Source: Butyricimonas virosa (lineage in GTDB: Bacteria; Bacteroidota; Bacteroidia; Bacteroidales; Marinifilaceae). Taken from it: a DNA stretch of 64,000 nt. A program made the position numbers and the translations under genes. The stretch spans positions 1,054,001-1,118,000 of the forward strand of contig NZ_CP102269.1 of assembly GCF_025148635.1 (NCBI RefSeq), read 5' to 3'. Positions 36,672 to 46,558 of this stretch are shown here, in pieces. The first letter of the stretch is position 1. Each line of letters opens with the position of its first letter. The notes under the pieces are model-generated. The model was given only the letters and a program-made list of their open reading frames with translations. It had not been told where the DNA came from and searched no databases.

Positions 36672-37592
36672 CTATTTTTTGGACAATTCGGCAAAAATGG
36701 TATCCAAAGAACTCTTTTCCTGCTGCAATTCCATTAATTGCCAATCCCGCGTATAACTAGCTTCCACAATACTATTCATCGCTTCTTTGACATCCGAAAA
36801 TTGAATACGAAATCTCGGACCTCCTAATTCCTCTACACGAACAACTCCCGGCAGCTCTTGAATATCCGCGACTAAAGGGGCTGCCCCCAATGAAACAACC
36901 AGAGTATTCGGTTGTATATAGTTATCAAATTCCTCCACAGTTCCGGAAAAAACCATATTTCCCTGTTCGATCATCCGGATATAATCACAGGTTGCTTGCA
37001 CCTCCGGTAAAATATGGGTTGAAAGAATTACGGTTCGTTCTTCCGCAATCTCTTTAATCAAATGACGAATCTCTACAATCTGATTCGGATCCAAACCATT
37101 CGTCGGTTCATCAAAAATTACCAATTCCGGATTATGAATAATAGCCTGAGCTATTCCCACCCGTTGCTGATAACCTCCGGATAAATTATGTATGACTCGT
37201 TTCGCAAAATGCGAAATACCACATCGAATCATAACCGCTTCTATCGCCTTCTTTACCTCCCGATCCGGGATATGCCTCAATTCCGCACAATACTCCAAAT
37301 ACTCCTCCACGGTCAAATCCGGATGCAAGGGCGGAACCTGTGGCAAAAAGCCAATATGCCGTTTCGCCTCCACAGGATTTTTACTAATACTAATCCCTTT
37401 TATGTAAACATCCCCTTCGGTCTGTTTTAACACCCCACACATAATATTCATGGTAGTGGATTTCCCGGCTCCATTAGAGCCGAGTAATCCATAAATACCA
37501 TTTTTTGTAATTTCAAAATTAATATCCCGAATCGCCCACTGAACACTATAGCGATGGGACAAATGCTCCACCTTTACAATTGATTCTTCCAT
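36672..37592 (-). CDS. ABC transporter ATP-binding protein (GldA-like)
   Basis: This 306-aa ATPase has Walker A GSNGAGKST (38-46), the signature LSGGYQQRVGIAQAI, Walker B LVIFDEPTNGLDP and the switch histidine in LSTHILPEV. The C-terminal extension (about 215-306) is typical of the GldA/NatA group. It should energise the fused permease encoded immediately downstream. It starts 26 nt after the PKD-like lipoprotein gene, so it appears to be part of the SusCD operon rather than an independent unit. Confidence 0.93.
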   Translation of the reverse strand: MEESIVKVEHLSHRYSVQWAIRDINFEITKNGIYGLLGSNGAGKSTTMNIMCGVLKQTEGDVYIKGISISKNPVEAKRHIGFLPQVPPLHPDLTVEEYLEYCAELRHIPDREVKKAIEAVMIRCGISHFAKRVIHNLSGGYQQRVGIAQAIIHNPELVIFDEPTNGLDPNQIVEIRHLIKEIAEERTVILSTHILPEVQATCDYIRMIEQGNMVFSGTVEEFDNYIQPNTLVVSLGAAPLVADIQELPGVVRVEELGGPRFRIQFSDVKEAMNSIVEASYTRDWQLMELQQEKSSLDTIFAELSKK

Positions 37593-37618
37593 ACAATATG
37601 ATTTTATACAAACTTCTG

Positions 37619-39295
37619 TTAATATTCATCTACACCCGTCACTCCCGTGGCCATCTCTTTCGCCATAGTTATCTTTCCGTCAAACGTCATTGTCTCCACA
37701 CACTTCGGCCGATCTCTATCCGAGATGTCATAAAACTTCAACGTACCGTTTTCACCTCCGACAACTAACAAGTCATACTTACCTATCGCACCAACATCAG
37801 AGGTTCCATATCCGATATAGGTCACCTTTTCCGGAAAATCCGTAATCATCGGCTTACTCGCATACTCGCTAGCAACAAGTAAATAATTCACATGATTGCC
37901 ATCCGTATATACCACTTGATTCTTAGCTTTTGCATTAGATGACGAACAAGTAACTAATATCAAAGCATCATCAGAAATCCTGGCAGGGCATTCTATTACA
38001 CGAGAATCCGCACCCTCAGGATAAAAAGGAGGCATCGGAGCAACAGACTGCTTTATAGAACCGTCAGACGGATTCATTATAAACTCCCCACACCAAGTCT
38101 TTCCTGATGCATCATTATAAATTACAGAATATACATTAAGACTTGTCGTAAAATTCAACATTGCACTCTTCATATATCCCATATTCAATACTTTAGTTCC
38201 ACTTTCAAATCCCCAAACCGGAGGACAATTAGTTAAGGAACCATCATTTTTTAAAGGGATCAAACTAGTCGCCAAATAGGAGGGATCTCCCCAGCCACTT
38301 CCAGCCTGTTTCGAAGCGAAAGCAATCATAATCACCCGATTATTTTTTTCATCCCAACAAGGGATCGAGGTAAATCCATACAAACGGGTACCGAATTCCG
38401 TAATTTTATACCCTTTTTCATCCAATTCGTAAGGAGTATTGATAAACATCCCTCCCAAATTATTTTTTGACAATTGCCGTCTGTAAAGCTTACCGTCTTT
38501 ATTGGCTAAAAAAGTACATAACCCTGTTCCCCTATCAGCTTCCCACGCATCAACCCTCGCAACCGGAGAAAACCCGGACGGGACTCCTCCGCCGAACAAA
38601 TCTTTCAGTTCGGAATGTAATTCGAACGTAGCGGCATCCACTTCATAAGCAACCTCGTCAGTCATAATCGTAATCGACCCCATCGGTCCCACATTCTTAG
38701 CCGTTCTAGTATATCCCAAGAAAACAGGTTTGCCGGAAATTGACAATGCATTTATTTCACTAAAAGAATCCTGCAATTCAAATTCATCCTTCGATTCCTC
38801 CCGATTATATGTTCTTTTTACAAAATAACATTCTCCTTCACCTTCTTTTTCCGTTAAAACGAACCAGTCTCCATTACTACGATACGGTGTTATAAAAAAA
38901 GAAACCACTTTCATGAAATGAGTTTCAAACTCCTTATCGATAACCGTAAATGAACCTCTTACCCATTTGTCAGTAGCACAAAGTTCTTCCATCTTTGTCC
39001 ATTTAATCACGCTATCCACCGGAATATCAATATCCGCTTCTGTAGCTATAACCACATCATTCAACTTCCACTCATAGCGTACTTCCCGCTCCCTCGAAAC
39101 AGAATCCGTATCCCATCTAAAAGCATCATGTCCGCGCAGTTTCATCACGTTATGCTCTGTCGCATACACGCTTATCGGCTGATCTGTATGCCATTTAGGC
39201 TCCTTAATATCGTCATAATCATAATTTCCTTCATCCTCTAAACATCCAAATATCAAGAAAAACGACAAACAAAATAATATATGAATCTTTCTCAT
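37619..39295 (-). CDS. PKD-like family lipoprotein (locus D)
   Basis: This is a 558-aa lipoprotein with lipobox IFGC (Cys18), followed by LEDEGNYDYDDI, a start typical of the PKD-like lipoprotein family found beside SusCD and DUF4843 genes. A beta-rich Ig-like region (about 25-130, YEWKLNDVVIATEADIDI) precedes a long, probably propeller-like region built of short beta repeats (WFVLTEKEGEG, YLLVASEYAS, LLVVGGENGTLKFYDI). It is probably a surface-exposed substrate-binding accessory. No catalytic motif is visible. Confidence 0.82.
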   Translation of the reverse strand: MRKIHILFCLSFFLIFGCLEDEGNYDYDDIKEPKWHTDQPISVYATEHNVMKLRGHDAFRWDTDSVSREREVRYEWKLNDVVIATEADIDIPVDSVIKWTKMEELCATDKWVRGSFTVIDKEFETHFMKVVSFFITPYRSNGDWFVLTEKEGEGECYFVKRTYNREESKDEFELQDSFSEINALSISGKPVFLGYTRTAKNVGPMGSITIMTDEVAYEVDAATFELHSELKDLFGGGVPSGFSPVARVDAWEADRGTGLCTFLANKDGKLYRRQLSKNNLGGMFINTPYELDEKGYKITEFGTRLYGFTSIPCWDEKNNRVIMIAFASKQAGSGWGDPSYLATSLIPLKNDGSLTNCPPVWGFESGTKVLNMGYMKSAMLNFTTSLNVYSVIYNDASGKTWCGEFIMNPSDGSIKQSVAPMPPFYPEGADSRVIECPARISDDALILVTCSSSNAKAKNQVVYTDGNHVNYLLVASEYASKPMITDFPEKVTYIGYGTSDVGAIGKYDLLVVGGENGTLKFYDISDRDRPKCVETMTFDGKITMAKEMATGVTGVDEY

Positions 39296-39313
39296 AATAG
39301 CAACTTTTAATCA

Positions 39314-40075
39314 TTAAATCACAACTGTTATATCGTTACCATACTCATCTTTTTGTCCGGGATTGGCAATCAGCCACTCTTTAAATTTTAAAACCAATCC
39401 GATAGCCAAATCCGGACGTTCCTCTATCATCTTTTCATCCATTGTCATACCGGGATCAGCATGTTCAACGAAAAGCTTATATTTTGTATTGGAAAACTTC
39501 CCTAAAAGCGTAAGTTCAACTTCACCATTCTCTTTCCACCAATCCGGTCTTTCTGCCACATAAGAAGAAATTATCACGGCACGACGACGTTCATACTGTC
39601 CCAAGCCAATCCCTTCGCCTGGTACTAACTCAACAAACAACCGTACCCCCTTCTCCATTTTTTTTAACCGCTCGGACAGATTCAACCGAATCTTTATCGT
39701 ATCTTGAATATCCAATTGCCCTTCCAACAGAGGTCTTGCATGAAACACATACTGGTCATCCAAATCATACTCATCTTCATTAGCCGTTGTTCCCTCTCCT
39801 ATCACTTTTAAAGTAAAAGGAATATCTGCCGTTAACGGTAATCCGGAATAGTTCACAACCACCTCTGCTTCTATTGTTTTCGTATCATCGGGATAAAAGA
39901 AGAACGACATCACAGTCGAGTCTGCCCCCTCCGTTCCCGGTTGAAGGGCATTCATATAGAATTTATCAAAATAAAGCTGAGCCTGCCCATCAAAAACTTT
40001 TATATCATCTTCATTACAAGAAAAGAAGGACAAAAACATCAACATTATCATAAAATATAAATATCTTTTCATCAT
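39314..40075 (-). CDS. DUF4843-type lipoprotein (locus D)
   Basis: This is a 253-aa lipoprotein (FFSC, Cys20). The sequence AQLYFDKFYMNA, the SFFFYPDDTKTIEAEVVVNY strand pair and the closing KEWLIANPGQKDEYGNDI fit the DUF4843 family, which is encoded beside SusD and PKD-like lipoproteins. An Ig-like beta structure is likely. It lies 18 nt from both neighbours and is probably an outer-membrane accessory of the locus D SusCD complex. The function of the family is not known to me. Confidence 0.82.
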   Translation of the reverse strand: MMKRYLYFMIMLMFLSFFSCNEDDIKVFDGQAQLYFDKFYMNALQPGTEGADSTVMSFFFYPDDTKTIEAEVVVNYSGLPLTADIPFTLKVIGEGTTANEDEYDLDDQYVFHARPLLEGQLDIQDTIKIRLNLSERLKKMEKGVRLFVELVPGEGIGLGQYERRRAVIISSYVAERPDWWKENGEVELTLLGKFSNTKYKLFVEHADPGMTMDEKMIEERPDLAIGLVLKFKEWLIANPGQKDEYGNDITVVI

Positions 40076-40093
40076 GATTCAAAGTTTATGTCA

Positions 40094-41692
40094 TTATTTA
40101 ATATCTGCTGGCACAGGGAACATACTTTCTTGAAGAGTCATAGGACGCAATGTTCCTTTATCATTCACAATCGCCGCATTCAAACGTTTATACAAGAAAA
40201 ACAATTGTCCTTCAGAAATCCACTCGCGACGCGCATCATGGAGTAATTCCTGCTCAAATTCATTCCAAGTCGATCCTCCAAGTGAACTTCCATAAATTCC
40301 CCTATTCTCCCGGATTTCATTCAAAATTCGATAGGCATCACCTACATTCCCGTTACGTGCATAATACTCGGCCATAATATATTTCATCTCGGTAAGACGA
40401 ATTACAGGAAACAAATTCACTGTTTTATCTCTCGTATCCAAATTAGTAGGAATAAAATATTTAGCAGAAACAGGATAGGCGCCACTACCCAAAAAAATCA
40501 TATGATTCCATCGATGATCCAAACTTTTCTCATCAACACCTCCATGTAAAAAATAACTTTCCGAAATTTGAAACCAATTCGGAGAAACTCCACCTTTCCA
40601 ATCCGCACTCAACCAACTACCTGTTCCTTGATAAGACAAACTGTTATAGGCAGCAAATATTAAATTAGACATCGTTTTATAATCTTTTCGATTATTAAAA
40701 TCTGCTTCATTATTACCCCAACCTTGTGTCAAACCGCTATAATCATCCTTATACATCAAATTCTTCGAACCATCTCTAAATACCACATGGGCTTTTACCA
40801 CTTCATCAGCATAATTAAAGGCTTCCTGCTCCCGTCCCGCATACTGGCAAACCCTCGCCAATAAAGCAGTAACGGCATTATAACTCATTCTATACCCCCG
40901 TCCTTTAAAGAAATCATCTATCAATGCAGCATCAAAATCCTCGATCTGTTGCCCAGATATAGTCTGATAATTATAAGTAAAATCATTATTAAAACGTCCC
41001 GTGCCGGATAAATTAATTCCCTGTCCATTTATTGTTGTATCGTAAACAGCAACTAACCCTCTAGCCTTTTCCAAATCTGCAATCACTTTTTCTAACACAG
41101 GTTTCACTCCAAGTTTTGTGGCTGACAACACCGGATAAGATTCGATATAAGGGATATACGCACGTCCATCATCATTTACGGGAGCCGGAGCAAACAAACG
41201 TAACAATTCAAAATGAATCAAGGCCCGACAAGCATACGCCTCTCCCGTGATCATCTTCCTTTCCATTTCTCCTTCCGCAAAAATATCATTAGAAGCATTT
41301 TCGATATTCTGCAATAAGTCATTTGCATTAGCAATAATATTATAGGCAATTCCCCACGCACTCTCTATACTTGAAGATACTTGCGTGTTTGTGTATTCAT
41401 ATTTGGCTGCAGCTTTACACATCTCGTCATTGAATGAGCCGGACTCCAAATTATATAACTGGGCCATACAATCCAACATTCCATAAGACCAATTCCGACC
41501 ATAAAGTTCCGGCTTACCCATTGACTTATACAAACCATTCAGAACAGACCGATAACCGTCACCCGTACTAAACAAATCACTTTCAGTTGCTTGCCCTGCT
41601 GGTGTAACATCCAACCAATCCTTACATCCCGCAAAAACCAAAACAATGGCAACTGCTAATATTTTAATATAATTTTCCATGCCATATACCAT
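40094..41692 (-). CDS. SusD/RagB-family outer-membrane lipoprotein (locus D)
   Basis: This is a SusD-type lipoprotein of 532 aa, or 528 aa if translation starts at the inner ATG 41680. The inner ATG gives a more typical signal peptide with lipobox FAGC at Cys19. After the lipobox come KDWLDVTPAGQATESDLFS, the helical core (ACRALIHFELLRLFAP) and the C-terminal part LHDARREWISEGQLFFLYKR. The first ATG follows the susC stop codon directly, so the pair is translationally coupled. Compared with loci B and C, the C-terminal signature is more divergent. Confidence 0.94.
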   Translation of the reverse strand: MVYGMENYIKILAVAIVLVFAGCKDWLDVTPAGQATESDLFSTGDGYRSVLNGLYKSMGKPELYGRNWSYGMLDCMAQLYNLESGSFNDEMCKAAAKYEYTNTQVSSSIESAWGIAYNIIANANDLLQNIENASNDIFAEGEMERKMITGEAYACRALIHFELLRLFAPAPVNDDGRAYIPYIESYPVLSATKLGVKPVLEKVIADLEKARGLVAVYDTTINGQGINLSGTGRFNNDFTYNYQTISGQQIEDFDAALIDDFFKGRGYRMSYNAVTALLARVCQYAGREQEAFNYADEVVKAHVVFRDGSKNLMYKDDYSGLTQGWGNNEADFNNRKDYKTMSNLIFAAYNSLSYQGTGSWLSADWKGGVSPNWFQISESYFLHGGVDEKSLDHRWNHMIFLGSGAYPVSAKYFIPTNLDTRDKTVNLFPVIRLTEMKYIMAEYYARNGNVGDAYRILNEIRENRGIYGSSLGGSTWNEFEQELLHDARREWISEGQLFFLYKRLNAAIVNDKGTLRPMTLQESMFPVPADIK

Positions 41693-44600
41693 TTAGAATC
41701 CAACATTTAATGAAAAATTAAAACTTCTCGCAAATGGATAATTTATAGCTCTTTCCTCTTTCACACTTCTCCATTTACACAAATCATTCGCGCTAAACTG
41801 CACGCTCAAACTTTTGAGTTTCCACTTAGAAATCAACTGACGGCTAAAATCATAACCTATTGAAAGACTTGTAAAATCCAAACGATTATCATCTTGCACG
41901 AATCTGGAAGTCGGATTCTGTGTCGGATTTTTACTCAAATCATAATAAGGAACCACGTCTCCCGCATTTTTCCATCTTGCAGACAGCACCCGTTTATCCA
42001 CATTCTGCGTGCTAATCTGAGCATTCTCGACTTTCTCCGCTAATGTTGAATTATAACTCTGTCCTCCCCACTGATAATTGAAATAAGCATTCAATGTGAT
42101 TCCTTTCCATGCCACATTGATACCGAAAGAACCTTTGGCATCCGGTTCCGTATCCCCGACAACAACTTGATCATTAGCATCCCACGTGTAAGTCGACATC
42201 CCGTTTTTCTTTACAAAACGTTCACGCCCATTAGCCGGATCTATTCCCTCGGAACGAACCGCATAGATCGCAGACAAGGACTTTCCTTCATAATACAATA
42301 TCAACGGCCTGCTTAACACATCTTTGTACATGGAATTTTCTTTCTCATATTCGGCAAGAATCGTTTCATTATAAGCATTCATCTCCTCACTCAATTCAGT
42401 AATTTTACTCCTGTTAGAAGATAAATTTGCCATAAACGTCACCATCCAATCTTTATTCTGGAAAAGAGTGGAAGTCAACGCAACTTCAAACCCTTCATTC
42501 AACGTTGCTCCGGAATTCTCCTTGTAAGAAGTAAAACCGGAATAAGCCGGAATTTTCACGTCATCGATCAAATCTTCTGTTTCATTCCGATAATACGATC
42601 CCTCCAAAGTAATTTTATCATTCAGTAAACCTATATTGAAACCTGCATCCAACTTGTATGTCGTTTGCCAAGTCAGCCTCGAATTCCCCAAAGCCATCAA
42701 AGAAGCTGCAGGCCCCGTGAAAAACCATGCATCTGTTGCTGTTTGGAAGGTTGTTATGGCCGAATAAGGAGCGAATCCCACATTTCCTGTAGAACCGTAA
42801 GAAGCCCTCAATTTTAAACGACTGATCAACCAGTGCCCTTTTAAGAAATCATAATTATGAATATTCAATCCGGCTCCTACTGACCAAAACGGAGCAAATT
42901 GCTTATCCGAACCGAAATCGGAACTTCCATCCAAACGGAAAGAGCCGTCGAACAAATAAATATCATTATAGGCGTAATTCACGGAAGCTAAAAAACCTAT
43001 CTTACGAGTTTTAGATTCCGACACATTTACCGGTCTGGCCTGAGTGGCTGCAAATTGAGGTTCATGCATGTTCCCCAATTGGAAACCATTTAACACATAC
43101 GATAACGACTCCGTTTTGCTTTCAGAAATCTCCCCTCCGGCTGTTGCATTAATAAAATGATTGCCGAAAACATGATTATAGTAAAACATCATTTTTCCAT
43201 TCCAACTCCAATTATCATTTTCTTGCCGGCTCAACTCTCCTTTCTGATCGGCAGGAGTTACATCATATACAGGATCTGCAGGATCCTTAAAATTATCCGT
43301 ACGACCATCCGTTCTGCGAAGACCTAATTGGCCTTTAAGCATCAATCCTTCCATAATATGAACGTTCAACTGGAAATTATTGGTTAAATCCCGGTTTTTC
43401 ATCTTGCCGTAGAAAGTTGACAAATTGGCCACTTTCCACAAGGGATTTATCATAGAAACAGTAGTCCCTTGCACTTCTTTCAACAAGCGTCCATTCTCAT
43501 CATATATCTCAGCATAAGGCTGCGCTTCAGCATATTGAGCATACTGTCCGTAAGGAGAATCCTCAGACTCTGTAACCGTATAAGAAATATTATTCAATAA
43601 TTGCAACCAACTTCCCGCACGATAATCCAACGTTAATCCTCCCCCATAAATATGACGGAAAGAACCTTTCATCACACCGTTTTTACTCGCATTATAATTC
43701 AAATCTATACCATACCTGATGCTCTCCTCCCCACCAGATACATTCAAACTATGCATATGACCAAAGGCATTCCGCAAAGGTTGCGACATCCAATCGGTAT
43801 CCACCCCGCGCAAAATAGCATTTTGTTTCTTATAATATTGAGCCGTAAGTTCAATTTGTTTCTCCGGATCATCAGATGAATATAAACCACTTAAACGTTC
43901 AACCTCCAATTTTTCAGCCGCATCACAAAGATTATAATCAGACAGGTCCGGGAAATCCACATTACCGGAAAAGTTATAATAAATCTGCATCTCTCCTGGT
44001 TTAGGAGCAACTGTAGTAACGACAACCACCCCATTAGCAGCTTGAGAACCATACATAGCTGTTGCTGCGGCATCCTTCAAAATGGTAATTGACTCGATGC
44101 GATTTACATCCAAATCATAAATTTTCTGAACATCCACCTCGAATCCATCCAAAATAAACACGGGCAAATTAGGATTATTTTCCAAAGTCGTACGCTGTGT
44201 TCTTTTCTGTTGTTCTACATCCAATCCTTTCGTCTGCCCGATAGAAGTCTCTCCCCGGATATTAAACTCCGGTAAAGCATTTGGATCCGATCCCCACAAT
44301 TTATTATCTTTAATCCGGAATGAAGGATCGAACGTTTGTAACGCCGCAATCACGTTTTTTGAATTCACTTTCATTAACTGCTCTTTAGTTACAGTCGTAG
44401 CTTTACCGGTAAAACTCTCTTTACGAATATTGGAGTACCCTGTCACAACCACCTCGTCCATTTTCTTGTGATCTTCCTCCATTACAACATTTATCGAATC
44501 CTGCCCTACATATTTAATCTCCTGTGTCCGCATCCCGACAAATGAAAACACCAACACGAAATTAGTATCACGCATGGCGGGTAAAACCATCCTGTATTTT

Positions 44601-45088
44601 CCCTCGCTATCAGTTGCCGTTCCCAAATTTGTCCCTTTCACCACCACCGTTACCCCCGGCAACGGCATCTTTCCCTTATCCATTACCTTACCGACAATCC
44701 TGATTTCTTTCTTCTTTTCATCATTCAAAGGTTTCAGCACGATCACCTCATTCTGGAAAACATACGTCAAACCTGTTCCTTTCAAGCAATCACGCAGAAT
44801 CTTTTCTACCGTTAAGGATTTGGCCTCTACATTCACTTTTCCCACCTTATCCAAATCTTCCTCGTGATACATGAAAACAAACGTGGTCTGTCGTTGAATC
44901 TCCCACAAAATATCCTTTAAATAGGCATTCTTCATAGAGATTGTAACCTGTTGCTCGTTCTGGGAATAAACTGTTCCGTGCGTGTTTATTATCCCTAGAA
45001 AAACAAATAAAAAAGTCCATTTCGACATAAGCCATAATTTTTGTAATTTCTCACGTTTGCACCTGAGAAACATTAGAAAATTTTCCAT
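41693..45088 (-). CDS. SusC/RagA-family TonB-dependent receptor with STN domain (locus D)
   Basis: This is a 1131-aa receptor. A basic N-terminus (FLRCKREKLQKLWLM) precedes the signal segment (TFLFVFLGIINTHG). The STN domain (about 45-118), CarboxypepD_reg-like domain (about 130-210, LPGVTVVVKGTNLG), plug (GETSIGQTKG and ITILKDAAATAMYGSQAANG) and a barrel ending FNFSLNVGF follow. Its plug lacks the usual tight GGxxRIRGR pattern and reads PEFNIRGETS, so it belongs to another subgroup than loci A-C. The STN domain fits control through the adjacent FecR. Confidence 0.95.
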   Translation of the reverse strand: MENFLMFLRCKREKLQKLWLMSKWTFLFVFLGIINTHGTVYSQNEQQVTISMKNAYLKDILWEIQRQTTFVFMYHEEDLDKVGKVNVEAKSLTVEKILRDCLKGTGLTYVFQNEVIVLKPLNDEKKKEIRIVGKVMDKGKMPLPGVTVVVKGTNLGTATDSEGKYRMVLPAMRDTNFVLVFSFVGMRTQEIKYVGQDSINVVMEEDHKKMDEVVVTGYSNIRKESFTGKATTVTKEQLMKVNSKNVIAALQTFDPSFRIKDNKLWGSDPNALPEFNIRGETSIGQTKGLDVEQQKRTQRTTLENNPNLPVFILDGFEVDVQKIYDLDVNRIESITILKDAAATAMYGSQAANGVVVVTTVAPKPGEMQIYYNFSGNVDFPDLSDYNLCDAAEKLEVERLSGLYSSDDPEKQIELTAQYYKKQNAILRGVDTDWMSQPLRNAFGHMHSLNVSGGEESIRYGIDLNYNASKNGVMKGSFRHIYGGGLTLDYRAGSWLQLLNNISYTVTESEDSPYGQYAQYAEAQPYAEIYDENGRLLKEVQGTTVSMINPLWKVANLSTFYGKMKNRDLTNNFQLNVHIMEGLMLKGQLGLRRTDGRTDNFKDPADPVYDVTPADQKGELSRQENDNWSWNGKMMFYYNHVFGNHFINATAGGEISESKTESLSYVLNGFQLGNMHEPQFAATQARPVNVSESKTRKIGFLASVNYAYNDIYLFDGSFRLDGSSDFGSDKQFAPFWSVGAGLNIHNYDFLKGHWLISRLKLRASYGSTGNVGFAPYSAITTFQTATDAWFFTGPAASLMALGNSRLTWQTTYKLDAGFNIGLLNDKITLEGSYYRNETEDLIDDVKIPAYSGFTSYKENSGATLNEGFEVALTSTLFQNKDWMVTFMANLSSNRSKITELSEEMNAYNETILAEYEKENSMYKDVLSRPLILYYEGKSLSAIYAVRSEGIDPANGRERFVKKNGMSTYTWDANDQVVVGDTEPDAKGSFGINVAWKGITLNAYFNYQWGGQSYNSTLAEKVENAQISTQNVDKRVLSARWKNAGDVVPYYDLSKNPTQNPTSRFVQDDNRLDFTSLSIGYDFSRQLISKWKLKSLSVQFSANDLCKWRSVKEERAINYPFARSFNFSLNVGF

Positions 45089-45146
45089 AAATTTGTTCTC
45101 CCAATTATTAGTTAATAATTATCTCAATGTTAACGAAATAATTCCC

Positions 45147-45173
45147 GCAGGAAATGGTTCCAGCATTTCCTGC
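45147..45173 (-). promoter_or_regulatory. Stem-loop immediately after fecR stop (locus D)
   Basis: A 9-bp perfect stem (GCAGGAAAT/ATTTCCTGC) with a 9-nt loop begins 2 nt after the fecR stop codon. No T-tract follows. It is the positional counterpart of the hairpins in loci A, B and C. Confidence 0.6.
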
Positions 45174-45175
45174 TT

Positions 45176-46384
45176 TTATCTACCTCGTTTTATTTTCAGT
45201 ACTTTTCCTTCTTTCGTTATTTTTATTTTACCGTTCAATTCAAAGATATTCAACAAGGGCTCTATCGTTTCGAGACGACTCATGTTAAAACCGAAATGCA
45301 AATCCCTGACACTCTCGTCCTCGTACACGACTGTCATATCATACCATCGTTCCACGACATGCATGATCTCTTCCAGACGAACATCCCGGAACCGGAACAT
45401 ACCATCCTTCCAAGCGGTATAATAATTTACATCCACGTTCTTGATCTCCACGCTCCCGGACACCCGATCCAGCACGAACTGTTCATTAGGCCGTAATGCT
45501 TTTGCTTCCCCGATACATTTGCCAGAGATGGAAACCGCCCCCTCAACCAATGTTGTCGTGGCCACTTGTTCGTCAGCATATGCCGTGACATTAAATTTCG
45601 TTCCCAGCACGGTAATCTCGTAGGCATCCGTCTTCACGACAAAAGGAACACGCTTATTTTCCGCCACCTCGAAAAAAGCCTCTCCACACACTTCTACCTC
45701 ACGACATTTTTCAGAAAAACGTTCCGGGAAACGAATCTTCGTCATTGAATTCAGATAAACAAGCGTTCCATCACTCAACACCAATTGATACTCACCTCCT
45801 TTCGGCACGATCACCTCGTTATATCTTAAAGAGTCCATCGGAGCTTGATTTCCTATACTTTTATAGGAAAGAGTTTTTCCTTCGTTATTAATGACCGTAT
45901 TTTCCCCACGCGATATAACCCCGGATTTCGCAACTAAATCAACCACCTCTCCCGAAGGTAACACCAACTCCGCCCGAGTGCCCCCGGGAGTGATTGCATT
46001 TAAATCCGCCAAAGAGACGGTCTCTTCTCCCGAACGAAGAACGCCATAAACAGTAGCACTCAAGGGGATCAACAAAATTGCCGCATAACGCAAAAAAACA
46101 CGCCAACGGTTCACCTTCTTCTCCGTTTCCTTTAATTTTTTCGAATACCCCTGCCAACCGGAAACTTTATCAAAAGCCGTGAAATGTCTTCGTTTCGCTT
46201 CTCTTCTTTCCCGACTAACAATTCGGTCATACAACTGATGGTTTCGTGCTGAAGTCATTCGCCATTCATCTAGCAATTGCAATTCCTCATCAGACAATTC
46301 TCCGGCCATCGATTTCGCAATCCAAGAAGCTAGCAAAAATGGGTCATCTACCAATTTCTTATTATTTATATCCATTCGTTCCAT
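45176..46384 (-). CDS. FecR-family anti-sigma factor (locus D)
   Basis: This is a 402-aa inner-membrane anti-sigma protein. The cytoplasmic N-terminus contains SMAGELSDEELQLLDEWRM. One membrane segment lies at about 100-117 (LRYAAILLIPLSATVYGV). The periplasmic FecR domain shows VPKGGEYQLVLSDGTLVYL, VCGEAFFEVAEN and VLGTKFNVTAY, and a DUF4974/STN-like C-terminus ends in ITKEGKVLKIKRGR. An ATG three codons in (46375) is an equal start candidate. The 174 bp between it and the sigma gene hold no recognisable feature. Confidence 0.93.
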   Translation of the reverse strand: MERMDINNKKLVDDPFLLASWIAKSMAGELSDEELQLLDEWRMTSARNHQLYDRIVSRERREAKRRHFTAFDKVSGWQGYSKKLKETEKKVNRWRVFLRYAAILLIPLSATVYGVLRSGEETVSLADLNAITPGGTRAELVLPSGEVVDLVAKSGVISRGENTVINNEGKTLSYKSIGNQAPMDSLRYNEVIVPKGGEYQLVLSDGTLVYLNSMTKIRFPERFSEKCREVEVCGEAFFEVAENKRVPFVVKTDAYEITVLGTKFNVTAYADEQVATTTLVEGAVSISGKCIGEAKALRPNEQFVLDRVSGSVEIKNVDVNYYTAWKDGMFRFRDVRLEEIMHVVERWYDMTVVYEDESVRDLHFGFNMSRLETIEPLLNIFELNGKIKITKEGKVLKIKRGR

Positions 46385-46558
46385 ATCAATTTATCCTCCA
46401 CGTAATTCTATTTTCGTGTATTATCAAGATTTAAACCATCGCATTCTAAGTTTCTACGACCTATTTATTTCTTTATCATTACAACACTAAAAACAGAATT
46501 TATGGGGAACGAAGAATTCACTTTTTTGAAAGAAAAAACAAACAACACTAAAAATCAA

